NCBI GenBank assembly: GCA_026874595.1
Contig: CM049313.1
Location: 53,769,659 to 53,833,658, forward strand
Direction of reading: 5' to 3'
Source: Sipunculus nudus
Taxonomy: Eukaryota; Annelida; Sipuncula; Golfingiida; Sipunculidae
Length of the DNA stretch: 64,000 nt
Each line of letters starts with the position of its first letter. Position 1 is the first letter of the stretch. The position numbers and the translations under genes were made by a program. Under the pieces are notes generated by a model. It saw only the letters and a list, made by a program, of their open reading frames with translations, was not told the origin of the DNA and made no database searches. Shown piece after piece: positions 1 through 11,931 of this stretch.

Positions 1-412
1 GTGCAGGTTTTGTTTCCATTAAATGTCAACTCTAAACCATGTTTAGATTATTAATATTAGATAACCTTATATTTCAGTTAACTCGGAAATGGAAACAAAG
101 TCAAGTTTTCTAATTATTAATATATTACATGTCCAATATATAGGCCTAAAAGTAATTGTTACTTGCTCATTATCAGTGTTGGGATTGATTACATTGACCA
201 ATCCCCCTTTGTTAAAAAAGTAGGGGGGGGGGGGGATATATAACCCCCATTCCCTGCATTGATGCCAATGTTTATCATTAATGATTAAGTCTTTTTTAGT
301 TTCAGGGAATTGCCAATTGGGAAAAAGGAAGCAACCCCCCCCCCAACCCACAAACACACACACCTGGCTATGTCTGGGTGTATATCATGCATGAATGGTA
401 TAAATATACATG

Positions 413-465
<53 letters not shown>

Positions 466-840
466 AAAGGTGAAATATTGGTAAAGGCACCACTGAAAAC
501 AGTTTTGAATTATTTATTTACTAGATTTTAAATGAGGCCTTGAATAAGGTTTTCCCACTTACATGTCAACCAGAGAAATTAAGATATCAAAGTCCCTTTA
601 TTGATTTTTTAAATATTTTTAACAGATGCTTAAACAGAGAGTAAACACAGACCAAACAAATAATTAACAGCTTTGAGACAATTTCCTAAATTTCTTAACA
701 TGTTTTAGAGGAAAAAAAAACATACCATGCTAGCCAAAGTGCTAACATTTTAGCCAGTCTTTTTGAGAGAGAGAGAGAGAGGGAGAGAGAGCCTGAAAAT
801 TAAGGCTGCTAAGGCACAGCCAAATACTGTTTATGTTTTC
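1..840. other. AT-rich non-coding DNA with microsatellites
   Basis: I see no gene here. The stretch holds a poly-G run near 223-236, a poly-C run near 335-344, a pure (AT)n array at about 415-460 and a (GA)n run at about 763-791. The small open frames across it are composed of these simple repeats. Confidence 0.6.
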
Positions 841-842
841 AG

Positions 843-935
843 AAAATGGTCAAGCATTTCCATCAGTGTGGCAAATTCAAAGAAGATTTGGATACCATCA
901 TGGCAACTTTCCTATTTCTTAAGAATAGGAATTAT
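843..935 (+). other. Possible 5' exon of the spliced transcript ending near 4560
   Basis: A T-rich tract ending in CAG at 840-842 and a strong donor (GTAAGT) at 936 bound a 93-nt segment of ordinary base composition among microsatellites. None of its frames continues beyond a few codons into the next candidate exon (1834-2013), so it would be 5' UTR or a non-coding exon. The call rests on splice consensus alone. Confidence 0.3.
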
Positions 936-959
936 GTAAGTTTAAACATCACATAATAA

Positions 960-1080
960 TATACTGCCTTTTTAGCTCAGCTGACTTTAAGTCATTTGAG
1001 CTACAGGGAAGACACCACCTCTGTCACTGTCGTTCACTGATACCAGTACTAAAGTTGTTATTGAACTTTTGTTGGAAAAA
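960..1080. repeat. Dispersed repeat fragment (AGCTCAGCTGAC type), copy 1
   Basis: It begins with TTTTTAGCTCAGCTGAC and shares that opening plus a following GAGCTA motif with two better copies at 23943-24180 and 24498-24800. Only the first ~100 bp are recognisable here. Confidence 0.4.
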
Positions 1081-1934
1081 ATAGCTCATTGATCCCCCCT
1101 CCCCCCCCCCCCCACAAATTGTTCTAGCAAGGCCTAGTGAAACCATCTGTAATGTCCAGGTTTGCTCAACTGAAAATTTGCCAGAGACCCCCCCCCCCCC
1201 CCCCCATCTCTATTGTGCAGGGTTGCAATTTCCATTCATAATGTGGGTTGGATGGGGTTTTTGACACCCCCTCACTCACATATAGGCCTTTGTAATGGGG
1301 TATACCACATCTCAACCATCAGTATGCATCAGACTGAGCGCATTTATACTTGTACTACGCTTAAAAATTGGTAGTACTTGCTTTATACATGTACTTGTCA
1401 CACCTTAAAAAAATATAACTTTTCAAATAATAGTCAAGTTTATCATCAGGGAACCCGGAAAGATTACGCAGGTTTGCATTATGCCTGTAGCCCTTGTTAT
1501 ATTATAATAGCTAGTATATGTAAATGCAATTACAAATGTTACATCATTTTGTAATATAAAGGCTGTACTGCATATATTGCTTCCTATTTATAAATCCTCA
1601 TACACATGTGATGCTGTTTTTGCACCTTTCTGTTTATACACTGAGCAAAAACATTTGTTGACCCAATATTTACCATTTTTATATGCAATATAGCACTTTT
1701 GTTTATTAATTTATATACCTGCACTTACTTTGTAAATATTATTAATATGACTGGTGCTGAGATTGTCTTTCGTTGGTTACATGTTTATCAGTTCTGTTTT
1801 TATATACTCCTAGAATTTGTTCTACTTGTGCAGGTGTTCAGAGAGCCATACGTGCATCAATGATTAGAGGAAAGATGACGTAAATGTTCCACGCCTTACC
1901 AAACTGAGATCAGTGAACAAAGTACAAATGCAAG

Positions 1935-2867
1935 ATGTGCAAGGTGCACAACTACACTGGCAAGCAGTTGCAGGGTAAATTCCTAGCAGAGAACATTGCA
2001 GAAAAGGTACAAGGTAAGTTTGAATTTGATCATATTTTCTTTTGTAAAGTCCATGGCAATTTGAATAAGCCGATGAGTTTAATAATCTGTGAAACAAGTG
2101 TCTTACATATTGAACATTAGCAGTGATGCTGACCTAAATTCGCCTGCCTGTTTCTTATTCTCTCCATTCATTTTCATTCTAATAAACTTTTTGGCTTGCT
2201 GCTTGATGGAGCTGAGCCACGCTAACCTGACCATCTCTAACAGTGTCATTTGTCAAACCTGCTGATTATTGGATATTTTTTTTAATTTTATGCAGTTTGG
2301 AACATGTTTACTCCCTATAAAACATTGCAGATATTCTGGTTATCAAATATTCATTATAACATTATTTACAGTTACAATAAATAAAATCCAGGCCCTTAGC
2401 CTTACTGTTAATTACTTCATATTTACACATACTTTCATTTGTGCCTTTAAAAATATATTGTCAGGTCTATTGTCTGTAGAAATCATTCTGGAAAAGGACA
2501 TTTCATAATTAAATCATCAAATCATGTATTTTTTCCCATAACCTTTTATATACGATCAGGTATACACATTCAAAAGAAGTCTCTTTATTCCAATGAAATA
2601 TTCTAACTCTCTCATAGATTTTAGAAAGATGGGCACTTAACAGGAAACAGTATTAATGTTATCCTTATGCAGTGAATAAGTATTAACAAGTATAGTCTTG
2701 ACCTTTCAGTGTGATGTACATGCTGGGCTTAATTTACTCTGTCAATATTTAGGTATCTATACAACAGTTTTTATGTTAATAATATGGCACATAAAATAAA
2801 AAAAAAATGATTATTAATCAATCAACTTTCAGTCATTGGGTATGATTTTAAAACTGATTCGTATCAC

Positions 2868-2902
<35 letters not shown>

Positions 2903-2921
2903 TATATATATACATATATAT

Positions 2922-2952
<31 letters not shown>

Positions 2953-2956
2953 CATA

Positions 2957-3020
<64 letters not shown>

Positions 3021-3620
3021 TGCATTGTCTGTGTATTTGTATTTGCAGAAGCAAAGCTCCTATATACAGGATGCTGCCTTCACTGTTTGGAGAATGCAAG
3101 GATAATATGGGATTGCAGATGGAGGAGAGGTAATTCTTTCAAAACTATTATATTTGTGTTAATATATTCAGCAAGTATTAAAGATAGTTTTAACCTTTTT
3201 TAAAGTAAATACATATATAAAGAAAAATGTTGAAATTGTTAATTTTTTGTGGAGATAGAACAAAATCTTGGCCAGTTATTGTCTGTAATGTAAATGTAAA
3301 GATATATTTGATATAATAATGTATAATTATTTTCACTTCTAAAGGTTCCCATTGACCATAAGAAAACTATTTTTGTAGTTATTGTTTAAATTTTGTGAAG
3401 AAAGAACAAAAGTTTATTTTCTGTAATGTAAAGTGATAGAGCGTCAGACTTTGAAAAAATCTAAAAAAATATAAAAATTAAAGGGATAATTGCACTGAAC
3501 TATATTCTTGCATATTTCTCTCATGTTTCTTACATTTACAATCTCTCTTTTCTGTTTATTATTTTGTATGCAGGGAATGAGATCTCCAACACCTTGGAAT
3601 GTTCAAGATGGGGACTGTAA
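1935..3620 (+). CDS. Candidate spliced small ORF, 68 aa, unknown function
   Basis: I do not recognise this protein. Three segments bounded by consensus splice sites join into one open frame: 1935-2013 (donor GTAAGT at 2014), 3049-3129 (acceptor TTTGCAG, donor GTAATT) and 3574-3620 (acceptor TATGCAG), with TAA at 3618-3620. Both introns are phase 1. The product has 68 residues with a central Cys-rich stretch (pattern GCCLHCL, about residues 34-40) and a basic WDCRWRR segment (about 47-53). I see no signal peptide or membrane segment. The exon around the ATG runs 1834-2013. The last exon continues as a long 3' UTR to a poly(A) signal at 4538. A 68-codon open frame can arise by chance, so this may be a non-coding RNA instead. 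Splice motifs and frame are seen; transcription is inferred. Confidence 0.35.
2870..3017. repeat. (AT)n microsatellite, interrupted
   Basis: About 150 bp of AT/TA dinucleotides with a few CATATA and TGTATA interruptions. It ends about 30 bp before the acceptor of the candidate exon at 3049. Confidence 0.9.
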
Positions 3621-4560
3621 CATCACTGTAACATATGGTGGATGGCCAGAAACTGTCAACCCATGCAAGTTATTTCTACTTCCACTGGAGGCTTGCTATG
3701 CGTCATTTTGGATATTTACCCTGGAGTATTCCAAGGGACTAAAAAGACCTTCAGGTTTCTTGATTTTGGGGTAATTGAATGCACCTCTAACTGCCCTCCC
3801 ACTGTCAATAGAGCTGGTTGGTCAGATTTAATGTTTTAATGCTGCATTTTCCTCTATAATATATCAACAATATAGGAAATATCAGTTAACGACTATTTCA
3901 CTTTTAATATTCTTGTGTTTAAGTACCTTAATTAAATCAGGTAATTATAAGTAATTATCATATTATTTTTATGGAAAAACGTTTACATTTGCACCCTTGT
4001 TACAGTGTAGGCATTCTCTTCAACTCCCTCCAGTTCGAATTTAATTGATGCAAAAATCATTTATTTACCAAGGACCTTTATTTTGGAATTCATTATCAGA
4101 AGCTTCACACAAAGTAGATGCCTTTACTGTAGAAAGATTTGGTGACATATAAGTTAAATCCATTTCAGTTGTTTGACTTGTGTTCTGACCATCTTTTAAA
4201 GATACCATTAATTTACAACACTATAAATTTATTGATGCACTTTTATCTATTTTTCAAAGATACATTATAAATAGATTTGGGCCCCATTGTTAAAAAGATC
4301 AGCAACCTTAATGAGATAACACACAGCATTAATAATAGTAATAATAATAATATTGCACTAATTTGCCAAATTTTATATGTTTAGTTGGAGACGATTTAAC
4401 TGCCATGCAGTGTGGTCAAAATGTTTAAATATATTTGCTTCCTAATGAAGCCTTTTGGAAGATCAGTATAATCTGAATAACTATATACATTAAATACACG
4501 TGTTGTACATGTTGATGATCTGTTGAATATTTCATACAATAAAGAAGTGGTGTGATATTA
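3621..4560 (+). other. Putative 3' UTR of the candidate transcript
   Basis: AT-rich sequence without coding character lies between the TAA at 3618 and an AATAAA followed by a GT-rich element. It contains a short (AAT)n-like run near 4333-4353. It could equally be plain intergenic DNA. Confidence 0.3.
4538..4543 (+). promoter_or_regulatory. Poly(A) signal AATAAA with GT-rich downstream element
   Basis: The hexamer AATAAA is followed within 5-30 nt by a GT-rich stretch (4546-4567), the usual arrangement of a metazoan cleavage site. It would end the candidate transcript that has exons from 843 or 1834 onward. Confidence 0.4.
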
Positions 4561-4889
4561 TGTGTGAGCATGCATTTTTAATGCCATTTCCCAAATTAGC
4601 CAAGATGCATTACCCTCTGTGGATATCCTGATTTGATTTTCGGGACACTTGACTGTCAAACAGAAAGTTACAACTCTATCATCATAAGGAGGTCTGACTT
4701 CGTTCGTAATATTTTTACTGGTAAAATCTAAAAAACATGTTATGAGAAACCTGAAGTACACAGATACAAATAAAGGGTTCGTCCGGAGTGACAAGACAAA
4801 CGTTTTGAGAAAGATTATGGAAACCTGTAACAGTGTACAGCTCCAAGTGCAAAGCACTTTTATTTATTATAAAGTAACAATGTTTTGTT

Positions 4890-5390
4890 ATTCTACATAT
4901 CAAAGCACCGTGAAATAATGGTGAAATGCCCCGATTCCAGTTTAAATCACTGTTTATTCACGTCTCTTAGAACTGTAAAATAACGGCATATTGTCCCGTA
5001 AAAAATAACATATGCCCGTTATTTCCCGTGGCTAAGCACCGTTTATTTACGTCCCAAAGCGCTGTAAAATTACGGTGCAATGCGACGTTATTTAACGCAC
5101 TGCGTTATTTCTTTGCACGTAAAATAACGGTGCATTGCACTGTCAACTTTGCTGCCAGTGCAAAGCACCGTTATTTTACGTGCAACTTTTAACAGTGTAG
5201 ATAAGCCAGGTTCAGTTTTTGTAAGCGATTAGGCCTGTCATCTCAGCTGAGGACCCCAAACCCATCGTTACATATTTTGTAACGATGGTGCTCTTAGGAT
5301 TTGGCAGATGTGCCATGGACCCTACGTGTCCGTCCATCAGGTCTAACATAGGACACAAGGGTCCAGAGATGGACTAAAAAAGCTTCAGAG
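4890..5390. repeat. Palindrome-rich block built on a GCACCGTTATTTTACGTGC unit
   Basis: Degenerate copies of the unit and its reverse complement recur across about 4900-5190. The best pair forms 30-bp arms at 5113-5142 and 5156-5185 with 29 of 30 positions paired (a single A-A mismatch at 5134/5164) around a 13-bp loop. A separate perfect 11-bp hairpin follows at 5262-5272 and 5278-5288, and a looser inverted pair of GGACCC...TGTCC type occurs at about 5316-5386. No open frame matches. It resembles a foldback or MITE-type insertion; outer ends and target duplications were not found. Confidence 0.5.
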
Positions 5391-5483
5391 TAAACTGGAG
5401 AACTTAAAACCCTTGTCGGGAAAAAAATCATGTAAAATTAAATATTGCGTTTATGACGAATGACCAAGAAATTCAGCTAAATA

Positions 5484-5700
5484 TTATGTTTTTGTATGTA
5501 AACAAGACTCACTTTTAAAACTCTGCAACCCTGGCGCTTGAAACTGTCTCAGAATCTGAAACAATGAACCGCGTGACCTTTGCTCGCTGAGCAAACACGG
5601 CCCGTTACCATTGGTTACACAGGCGGCTGCCAGCCAACCGTGGCTGGGGTAAACCCAGAGCAGACATCGTTCCCTGCGTATCACCTTTTATTAGGACAAT
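5484..5700 (-). other. GC-richer island, possible minus-strand promoter and first exon
   Basis: About 180 bp of clearly higher GC content. On the minus strand it carries a CCAAT motif (plus-strand ATTGG near 5610) and, about 90 bp downstream, a donor-like AAA|GTGAGT near 5515. A 66-codon minus-strand frame (5684-5484) runs through it without recognisable motifs. This could be a promoter plus first exon, or just a repeat fragment. Confidence 0.2.
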
Positions 5701-7700
5701 ATATATTCTTCTAATAAACATTTAAAGTGGAAAATCCCTGTCTATAGTATGTTATATACGCATTTGATAAGAATATCTTTATTTCATTACGAATACAACA
5801 TTTTTAGATGAAATATAAGAATTTAATTGTCATGTGGAATGTCTCCAGTTTCCTCAAATCATCTTCAAGGGCTGTCGCACAGCGTAGCGTTGTAAGAGAG
5901 TACGAGAGCTAGGGTTATATTTCATATTGCCTTCTTTTTGTCCTGAGGGTGGCAATTATCGGCCCGAAGCCCTCTATGTCTGTCCTAAAGCTAATACGAA
6001 GGCAATATCCAACATACAAAATACAATAATATTTTTTTTTAATCAAAAGGCCAAGCATCTTATCAGAAAATCCAACCGTGAACAAACACTCACTTTCACT
6101 GAGTATTTCACTTCAAAAGCGCATACCCGCCGGCACCTTCATACATCCATTAACCTACTGTTAGGTCAGTTTCATTCCCTGTTGCGTCACAGAGCATAGT
6201 GTCGTCACACGCAGCATGATTCATTCGGGGCGGCGAGCGACTGTGCACAGTGATGACCAGACTGGTACCCTGCTCTATTAGGGCCCTCAAGCCAAGCATA
6301 GACCTAGCGACAGCTTGTCACCCCAAACGTCGATTTTAAATATACTGAAGACGATGGGGAGACAGTACAAGCTATTGGGTTCGCATCAATTCTAGTATGT
6401 GCAGATGTGCACGCCATTTCTGACACTACTTTTTCATTTTCATCTACTTCTCGAGCTGTCATTTTCCTGAGTTAAGACAAAAAGTGACGTTATTCTGTTG
6501 GGGAAAATAATAATTATTACATCCACGGTTGACTTACGTGTATTTGTGCAGCAGTTTTTAATACCGAGGCTGGTATTAAAAACTCGTCTCCACGTCTGTC
6601 AGCGGGAGAACCATAATTTCCGGTAGGGGATTCCCAAACGGCTATGTGTAAAACTCGGTAGTCCTAAGCCGGAAGCAAGGATTTTTTAAAATAAAGCAAT
6701 GATCGAAGCATAATTAAATTGTTACTACATCAATGGAAAGAACCGTTTTATTTTTATTGTTAGAATAAGGTTTTTTTCTATCATAATGCAAAAATCAAAA
6801 GTTATCCATCCGAAGTTATAGACTATTTTTTTTTTCTTGGAAATGCCCGGTTATGGTCCAGATGTGTAAAACTCGGAAGCCAGTAATGGCTAATGCACGG
6901 GTCATCATATCGTCAGCAAACGTGTCATACATTTTCAATTATTTCAATATGACATATTTTTCATAAACTCAATCTGTTTTTTAACATTCATGATGCTGTT
7001 ATTTTATAATATATTATATTGATTTTTTTATTTCATTTTGTAAAACAAGATTATATTAACTCATCAAAATTTTACGCTGTTACCGTATTTTATGTTGGGG
7101 GGGGGGAGTTCAGTAAATGTTTAAAAATAAATTGTTACAGAGCAGATGTTATAGATATAAAAAATTCTGTATAATTATAGAACCTGATACCAGCAACTAT
7201 TAAAATTCGGAGAGAAGGATGTCCGAAAGCGCACAGTACTGCTACTGTATCGAGAATTCCGACTATAGTCCGGTTAATTTTGTTTCCTGAGGATAAAAAA
7301 TATGAGAATAGTGAGTATACACGGAATATTCAGATGCATGGATTTTGATAAAGATCAAAATATATTGAATTTTCATATTTGTTCAACGTATGGGAAATAT
7401 ATTACTGTTTTTATTTTGAATGACATCATAATTTATAACTATTTTTAATGCCGTATGAGGGTTTATTATACCATATTTATTATTCAGTGGTGCATCCATA
7501 GAGGGCGCAAGCCCGTTCAAACGTAATATCTCTCATTTTATCGAGTTCTTTTCCAATTAATTCGTAATCAATTTTCATTTCTTTTTAAGATTACTTTTTT
7601 TTATTCCCCAGCAATTTATTATTATGTTTTTTTACTTTCTAATTCATAAGTTGGTGATTTACTCCACTATGAGAGCATCCAAATATATACTAGTATATTG
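5700..7700. other. Non-coding stretch; short hairpin at 6553-6584
   Basis: No gene seen. A perfect 13-bp inverted repeat with a 6-bp loop lies at 6553-6565 and 6572-6584. A GTGTAAAACTCGG motif occurs twice (near 6643 and 6866). A ~30-bp piece near 6260-6290 matches, inverted, sequence near 8975-9005. Confidence 0.5.
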
Positions 7701-7727
7701 AGGAATCCCCCCCCCCCCCCATCGCAT

Positions 7728-7862
7728 TACCGTGCGAGTCATGCACGGTCTCCCCACAGAGCTCAGCTCGGGGTGGGATCAACCGTGAAAAATCTCACGC
7801 CTCCTCGGCTGATACTCAGACTCAGGCACTGTGCTCTGCTGTCCGAGCCTTGGCGCTCACAG
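7728..7862 (-). repeat. tRNA-derived SINE remnant (same family as 45140-45428)
   Basis: The reverse complement shares ordered motifs with the intact copy at 45.1 kb: CAGAGC, the B-box position (mutated here), GTGAGATTTTTCA (7786-7798) and GGGGAGACCGTGC (about 7743-7755). A poly-C run at about 7708-7721 abuts it. The B box is no longer canonical, so this copy is probably dead. Confidence 0.55.
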
Positions 7863-8162
7863 ATCACAAAAGTCGGTAAAATGCATAGATTGTCATAAGA
7901 CTTAAACAAATCAATTATTTCACAACGAGTTCTACCTTTAAATAGTGACATTTGCAAGTTATAAATGTATAGACGCGCATTTCATCATTGACATTAACAT
8001 AACTACGAACAGAAAATCCTCATAATCATTTGTTTAAGGTGGCTCAAAATGTCCTCTTTACATTGCATATTTTAAAAATTAATCCCTTCCCATACCCTCT
8101 CCATGTAAATATAAATATCTTTAACAAAAACATAGCTCTATAGATGGGGTTAAATATATTAC

Positions 8163-8191
8163 GTGAAAATACACCCACCCACCCACACACC

Positions 8192-8222
<31 letters not shown>
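8163..8222. repeat. Compound (CACC)n/(CA)n/(AT)n microsatellite
   Basis: ACCC/ACAC units run into (CA)n and then (AT)n. Confidence 0.85.
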
Positions 8223-9049
8223 TAAATTTACAAATTAAGAAGTTATAGTTTTCGATAATGTATCATGTATTGTATTATACACTCATTAAAAGCAGAATCA
8301 TGCATAAGCAATTTCAATATATGCATACAACTATACTTATAATGAAACTGTATTTGGGCTGTGGCTCTTAACTGACCACAAGTTAACCAGTGCGTCTCTG
8401 GTACTTCCGAATTATACACATTGGATCACATCCCAGCACTTCTGACTGACTTCCGAGATGGCTTGCGAGCACAAAATCATCCATAACTTTCAGATTAAAG
8501 AATGTATCACGATTATTCTTCACAGAATGATAATAAAGATCTTATTCTATCGGGGGAAAACAATACGGTATTGAAGCGTTAGCATTTTGTATATGCTTTA
8601 AACTGCTTTATTTATTAGACAATTCCTTGATTTCCGGCTTCCGGCTTCCGACTTCCAAGTTTATACACACGACAGCGCCATGACACCTTAAGTTTTGAAT
8701 GAGAAGTACCGCTTCACGTGAATCGGTGCCACAGTGATGAAAGGAGGTAATATATGTAATTATTTTTGTGTAACAACATTTCTTCTTCCATATTAAGCAC
8801 ATATAATACGACTTTATAAGCCTGTGATGCCAAATAATACCAGACAGTAAATATTTTGATCCGACCCTTAGAATGGGCGTTCTGTTGTGACTGCCATCAT
8901 GACTCCAGGCCCTATCAGTTTATTTCCGAAGGCCTGAGTGTCATGTTGTCATGGCTAGCATAGACCTAGAGCAGCGGTGCTATAATAGAGCGGGGTACCA
9001 GTCTAAGTGATGACATACGAACCCGTACGTGGTGCTTGTAGATATTTTT

Positions 9050-9950
9050 CTTGGGTGTTGCGTCACTGAGTTTACAGAGCGCTGGTGTGAGATCCCTGTG
9101 TGATAAGGTATAAGCCGTATCGCCCGCGACCATTAAAATGAACCTTGAATGACATGTCATATTACGTGTGCCAAGGTCTCTGTATCCGGGTGATAATGTG
9201 CGTGTTGTTTTATAAAGTAAAATTAATGGTAAAGTTTAAAGTTCAGGTAGGTCCGATAATGTTTTTTCTTTGTATCTCATTGTAAGGATACCATTATAGA
9301 GGTTATGTCTTATTTTACACCATCTTTTGCTTTTACGATGATTTAAAATGGATTCATAGTGAGACATGTATCACCTACAATCGGGATTTTATACCATTCG
9401 GAGCAAATGGTAAGAGCTGTTTGAAGTAATTACATTTTACGAACAAAAGGAAGGCAAACACAGGCTGATCTATATTCATTTTGATGCAAGGCCTTAGCAG
9501 TTAATAACTCTTTATCATTTTTTGCTTTAATTGAGAATCTTAATTAAAATTTAAAAAATAATAAAAGAAAACTTCACCCAATCATATGGTTTATTCTCCC
9601 TAGACAGGGATCATTTCGACCAGTAATTGGCTGTCTAAGTAAAGTGTGACAGAACTACAGAAATAAGAAAACAATATTAAATGATGCCGTAGTACCTAGC
9701 ATGCACATGCTTCAGCTATAAAGTCGTGTTTCAATGTACGCGTATATGCGTATATACGTGAGCTGGCAGAAGTATATAGTGCTACAATGGATCAAGCAGG
9801 TCTTTCACAAAAATGAAGCTTAAAGTCAAGTTATTTTATTTGGAAGCCTGGGTCCACACAGGCCCTTTCAATGAAAATAGCTCCTGTGGCTACTCATATA
9901 CGCTGACGAGCACATGGAAACACCAACGTTACAAAATCATATATGAACGA
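9050..9950 (+). repeat. 0.9-kb dispersed repeat, copy L (inverted partner at 39089-39959)
   Basis: When 39089-39959 is reverse-complemented it aligns along nearly the whole length. Anchors are a TCACTGAG...ACAG block near 9065, ATGACATGTCATAT near 9150, GGGTGATAA near 9189, the GAACTACAG block near 9650 and CACATGGAAACACCAAC near 9911. No coding capacity is evident. Order relative to the 18.95-20.7 kb repeats matches the order in the inverted arm at 40-35 kb. Confidence 0.7.
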
Positions 9951-10269
9951 ATTTTTACATTTACGTAGATGAAAACACAGCTTAAAGCCTCCGGTCGGAG
10001 AGCTATCTCTTTAACAAACACACAAAAATATAAAATTAACTTTATTTGACGAAATAATTATCAAAATTGAGAACAGAGCGTTACATTCATATATAAAACT
10101 ACATATTTTTACATTCCGAACCCACAATTGCTTATATAAGTAGTAATAAGACTAAGACCATAGTGTCACACCTATATGAAATACTCACCCTCAATACCTG
10201 CCGGCACACTGATTCGATTAAAAAATACAAAATTAAAAAAAAAAAGCAAATTCGTGGAATTGAGTTGAG

Positions 10270-10297
<28 letters not shown>
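10270..10297. repeat. Poly-C tract (28 nt)
   Basis: Uninterrupted C run. Small open frames reading poly-Pro or poly-Gly across it are artefacts. Confidence 0.9.
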
Positions 10298-10299
<2 letters not shown>

Positions 10300-10300
<1 letters not shown>

Positions 10301-11080
10301 TTAGGCTCATGTTGTCTTTCATGCTTGATAATCAACCAAAATTATGACATGTAGAGAAAATCTGGAGGGTACATGAAAATTAAACAGAAACACTATGACA
10401 TGAGGAGACATCTGCAGGTGAACATAAAAACTATAGCACATTGAGAACTGGAACCAAAATCGACCATGACATGTGGTGACTTCTGCAGGTGAACATGAAA
10501 ACTAAAACTAAAACGCACATTATCCCCATAAAATTAACCTAGGCCACAGATATTTGTAAAGCAAGCTATTAACATACCTTTTGATAGAATTTATGTGATC
10601 CAAGGCTTGCTCTTCGTGCTTTTATGTATAAATGAAGTTTAGACATTTCCCCTCTGTGACAGATACATGATCTTGTTTATCTATAAACTGTTAATAAACA
10701 CAGCAATATTTACAAAAAAAAACATGTATCCTAAGGTGGTTGGTGTAAGAGACATCTATCTCTTTTACTCGAACCGGCTCACTCGGCGTTTTTACTGTTT
10801 GACGCATGGTGGCGCCAATCATATGGTTGTGGAAGATCGATAGCTGTCACGCAATTACTAGTATCTGTTGGACCATACGTCTGAACTAAATGTATATGGG
10901 CTATATCTGTCAAATAAAACATGTTATATTCTCAGGTCTTAACTTATATATGGTGCACTATATGTAGAAAGTTCCTTTCACATCAGTACATGAAAGATAT
11001 GATCGAATAATGACGGGGGAATATGCTTGCTTGATTTGAAAATTAGGAAGGATGCCTTAAGAATTTTAGAATTCTTTAAT
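10300..11080. other. Non-coding, no feature recognised
   Basis: Near 10340-10500 a TGACATG...GGAGACATCTGCAGGTGAACATGAAAACT-like phrase recurs about every 65-75 bp, suggesting a weak tandem duplication. Nothing else stands out. Confidence 0.4.
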
Positions 11081-11087
11081 CTGAGTT

Positions 11088-11625
11088 GTTGTCACTATGG
11101 CCGGGCTGTTGTCAATAAAGCTGGAGAGTTGTCACTTAGGCTGGACATTTTCATTAAAGCTTAGCAGTTGTTACTAAAGCTGTGAGTTGTCACTACAGCT
11201 TCGTAGTTGTCATTTAAGCTGCTCAGTTGTCACTAACGCTAGGCCGTTGTCACTGAAGCTTGCATTTGTCATTAAATGGGGCAGTTGTCATTAAAACTTG
11301 GCAATTGTCACTAAAGCTGGAGGGTTGTCATTAAGCTTGGCATTTCTCATTTAAGCTACATGGGCAGTTGCCACTAAAGTTTGGCAGTTGTCACTAAACC
11401 TGGACAGTTTTTATTAAAGCTGGGCAGTTGTGATTAAAATTGGGTAGTTGTCACTAAACCTTAACAGTTTTAATGAAAGCTGGTTAGTTGTCATTAAAAT
11501 TGGCAAGTTGTCACTAAAGCTGGACATTTTTTATTAAAGCCAGGCGGTTGTCATTAAAATTGGGTAGTTGTCACTACACCTGCATAGGCCGTTGTTAATA
11601 AAGCTGAGCAGCTCTCATTAAAAAC
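11088..11625. repeat. 20-bp minisatellite, ~27 units, with a 60-bp higher-order period
   Basis: Successive units fit the consensus GTTGTCACTAAAGCTGGGCA with substitutions and rare 1-4 bp indels. In the distal part (about 11391-11570) units occur in the same order of three types (CACTAAACC, then TTATTAAAGC, then ATTAAAATTGG), giving a 60-bp trimer repeated three times. No open frame runs through it. Confidence 0.9.
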
Positions 11626-11873
11626 TTTGGAAAGTGGATTTGTCAGTTTGTCACATGAACACATGAACACAGGAGTAACAGCAAATAAAGCGGTAATAGA
11701 AGTTTACATTAAAAAAGAATAGAACAGTTATTTAAACATTTAAGATATAATATATATTTGTTGATTATATATATTTTCATATATTTCATTCAAGTTGTTA
11801 ACAGTAACAAAACCAACAGAGAGAATTTAGAAACTATGTACTTCATTTATCATATTCTGCCGTTTCCTATATT

Positions 11874-11876
<3 letters not shown>

Positions 11877-11929
<53 letters not shown>
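11877..11929. repeat. (AT)n microsatellite
   Basis: Pure AT dinucleotide array of about 52 bp. Confidence 0.95.

Positions 11930-11931
<2 letters not shown>

Noticed and set aside
2836-3105. Ile/Tyr-rich frames on both strands
   Set aside because: Pure translation of an (AT)n array; the same applies at 11.9, 14.3, 33.5, 54.9 and 55.0 kb.
7698-7898. Pro/Arg-rich 66-codon frame
   Set aside because: Lies in a poly-C run and a reversed SINE remnant.
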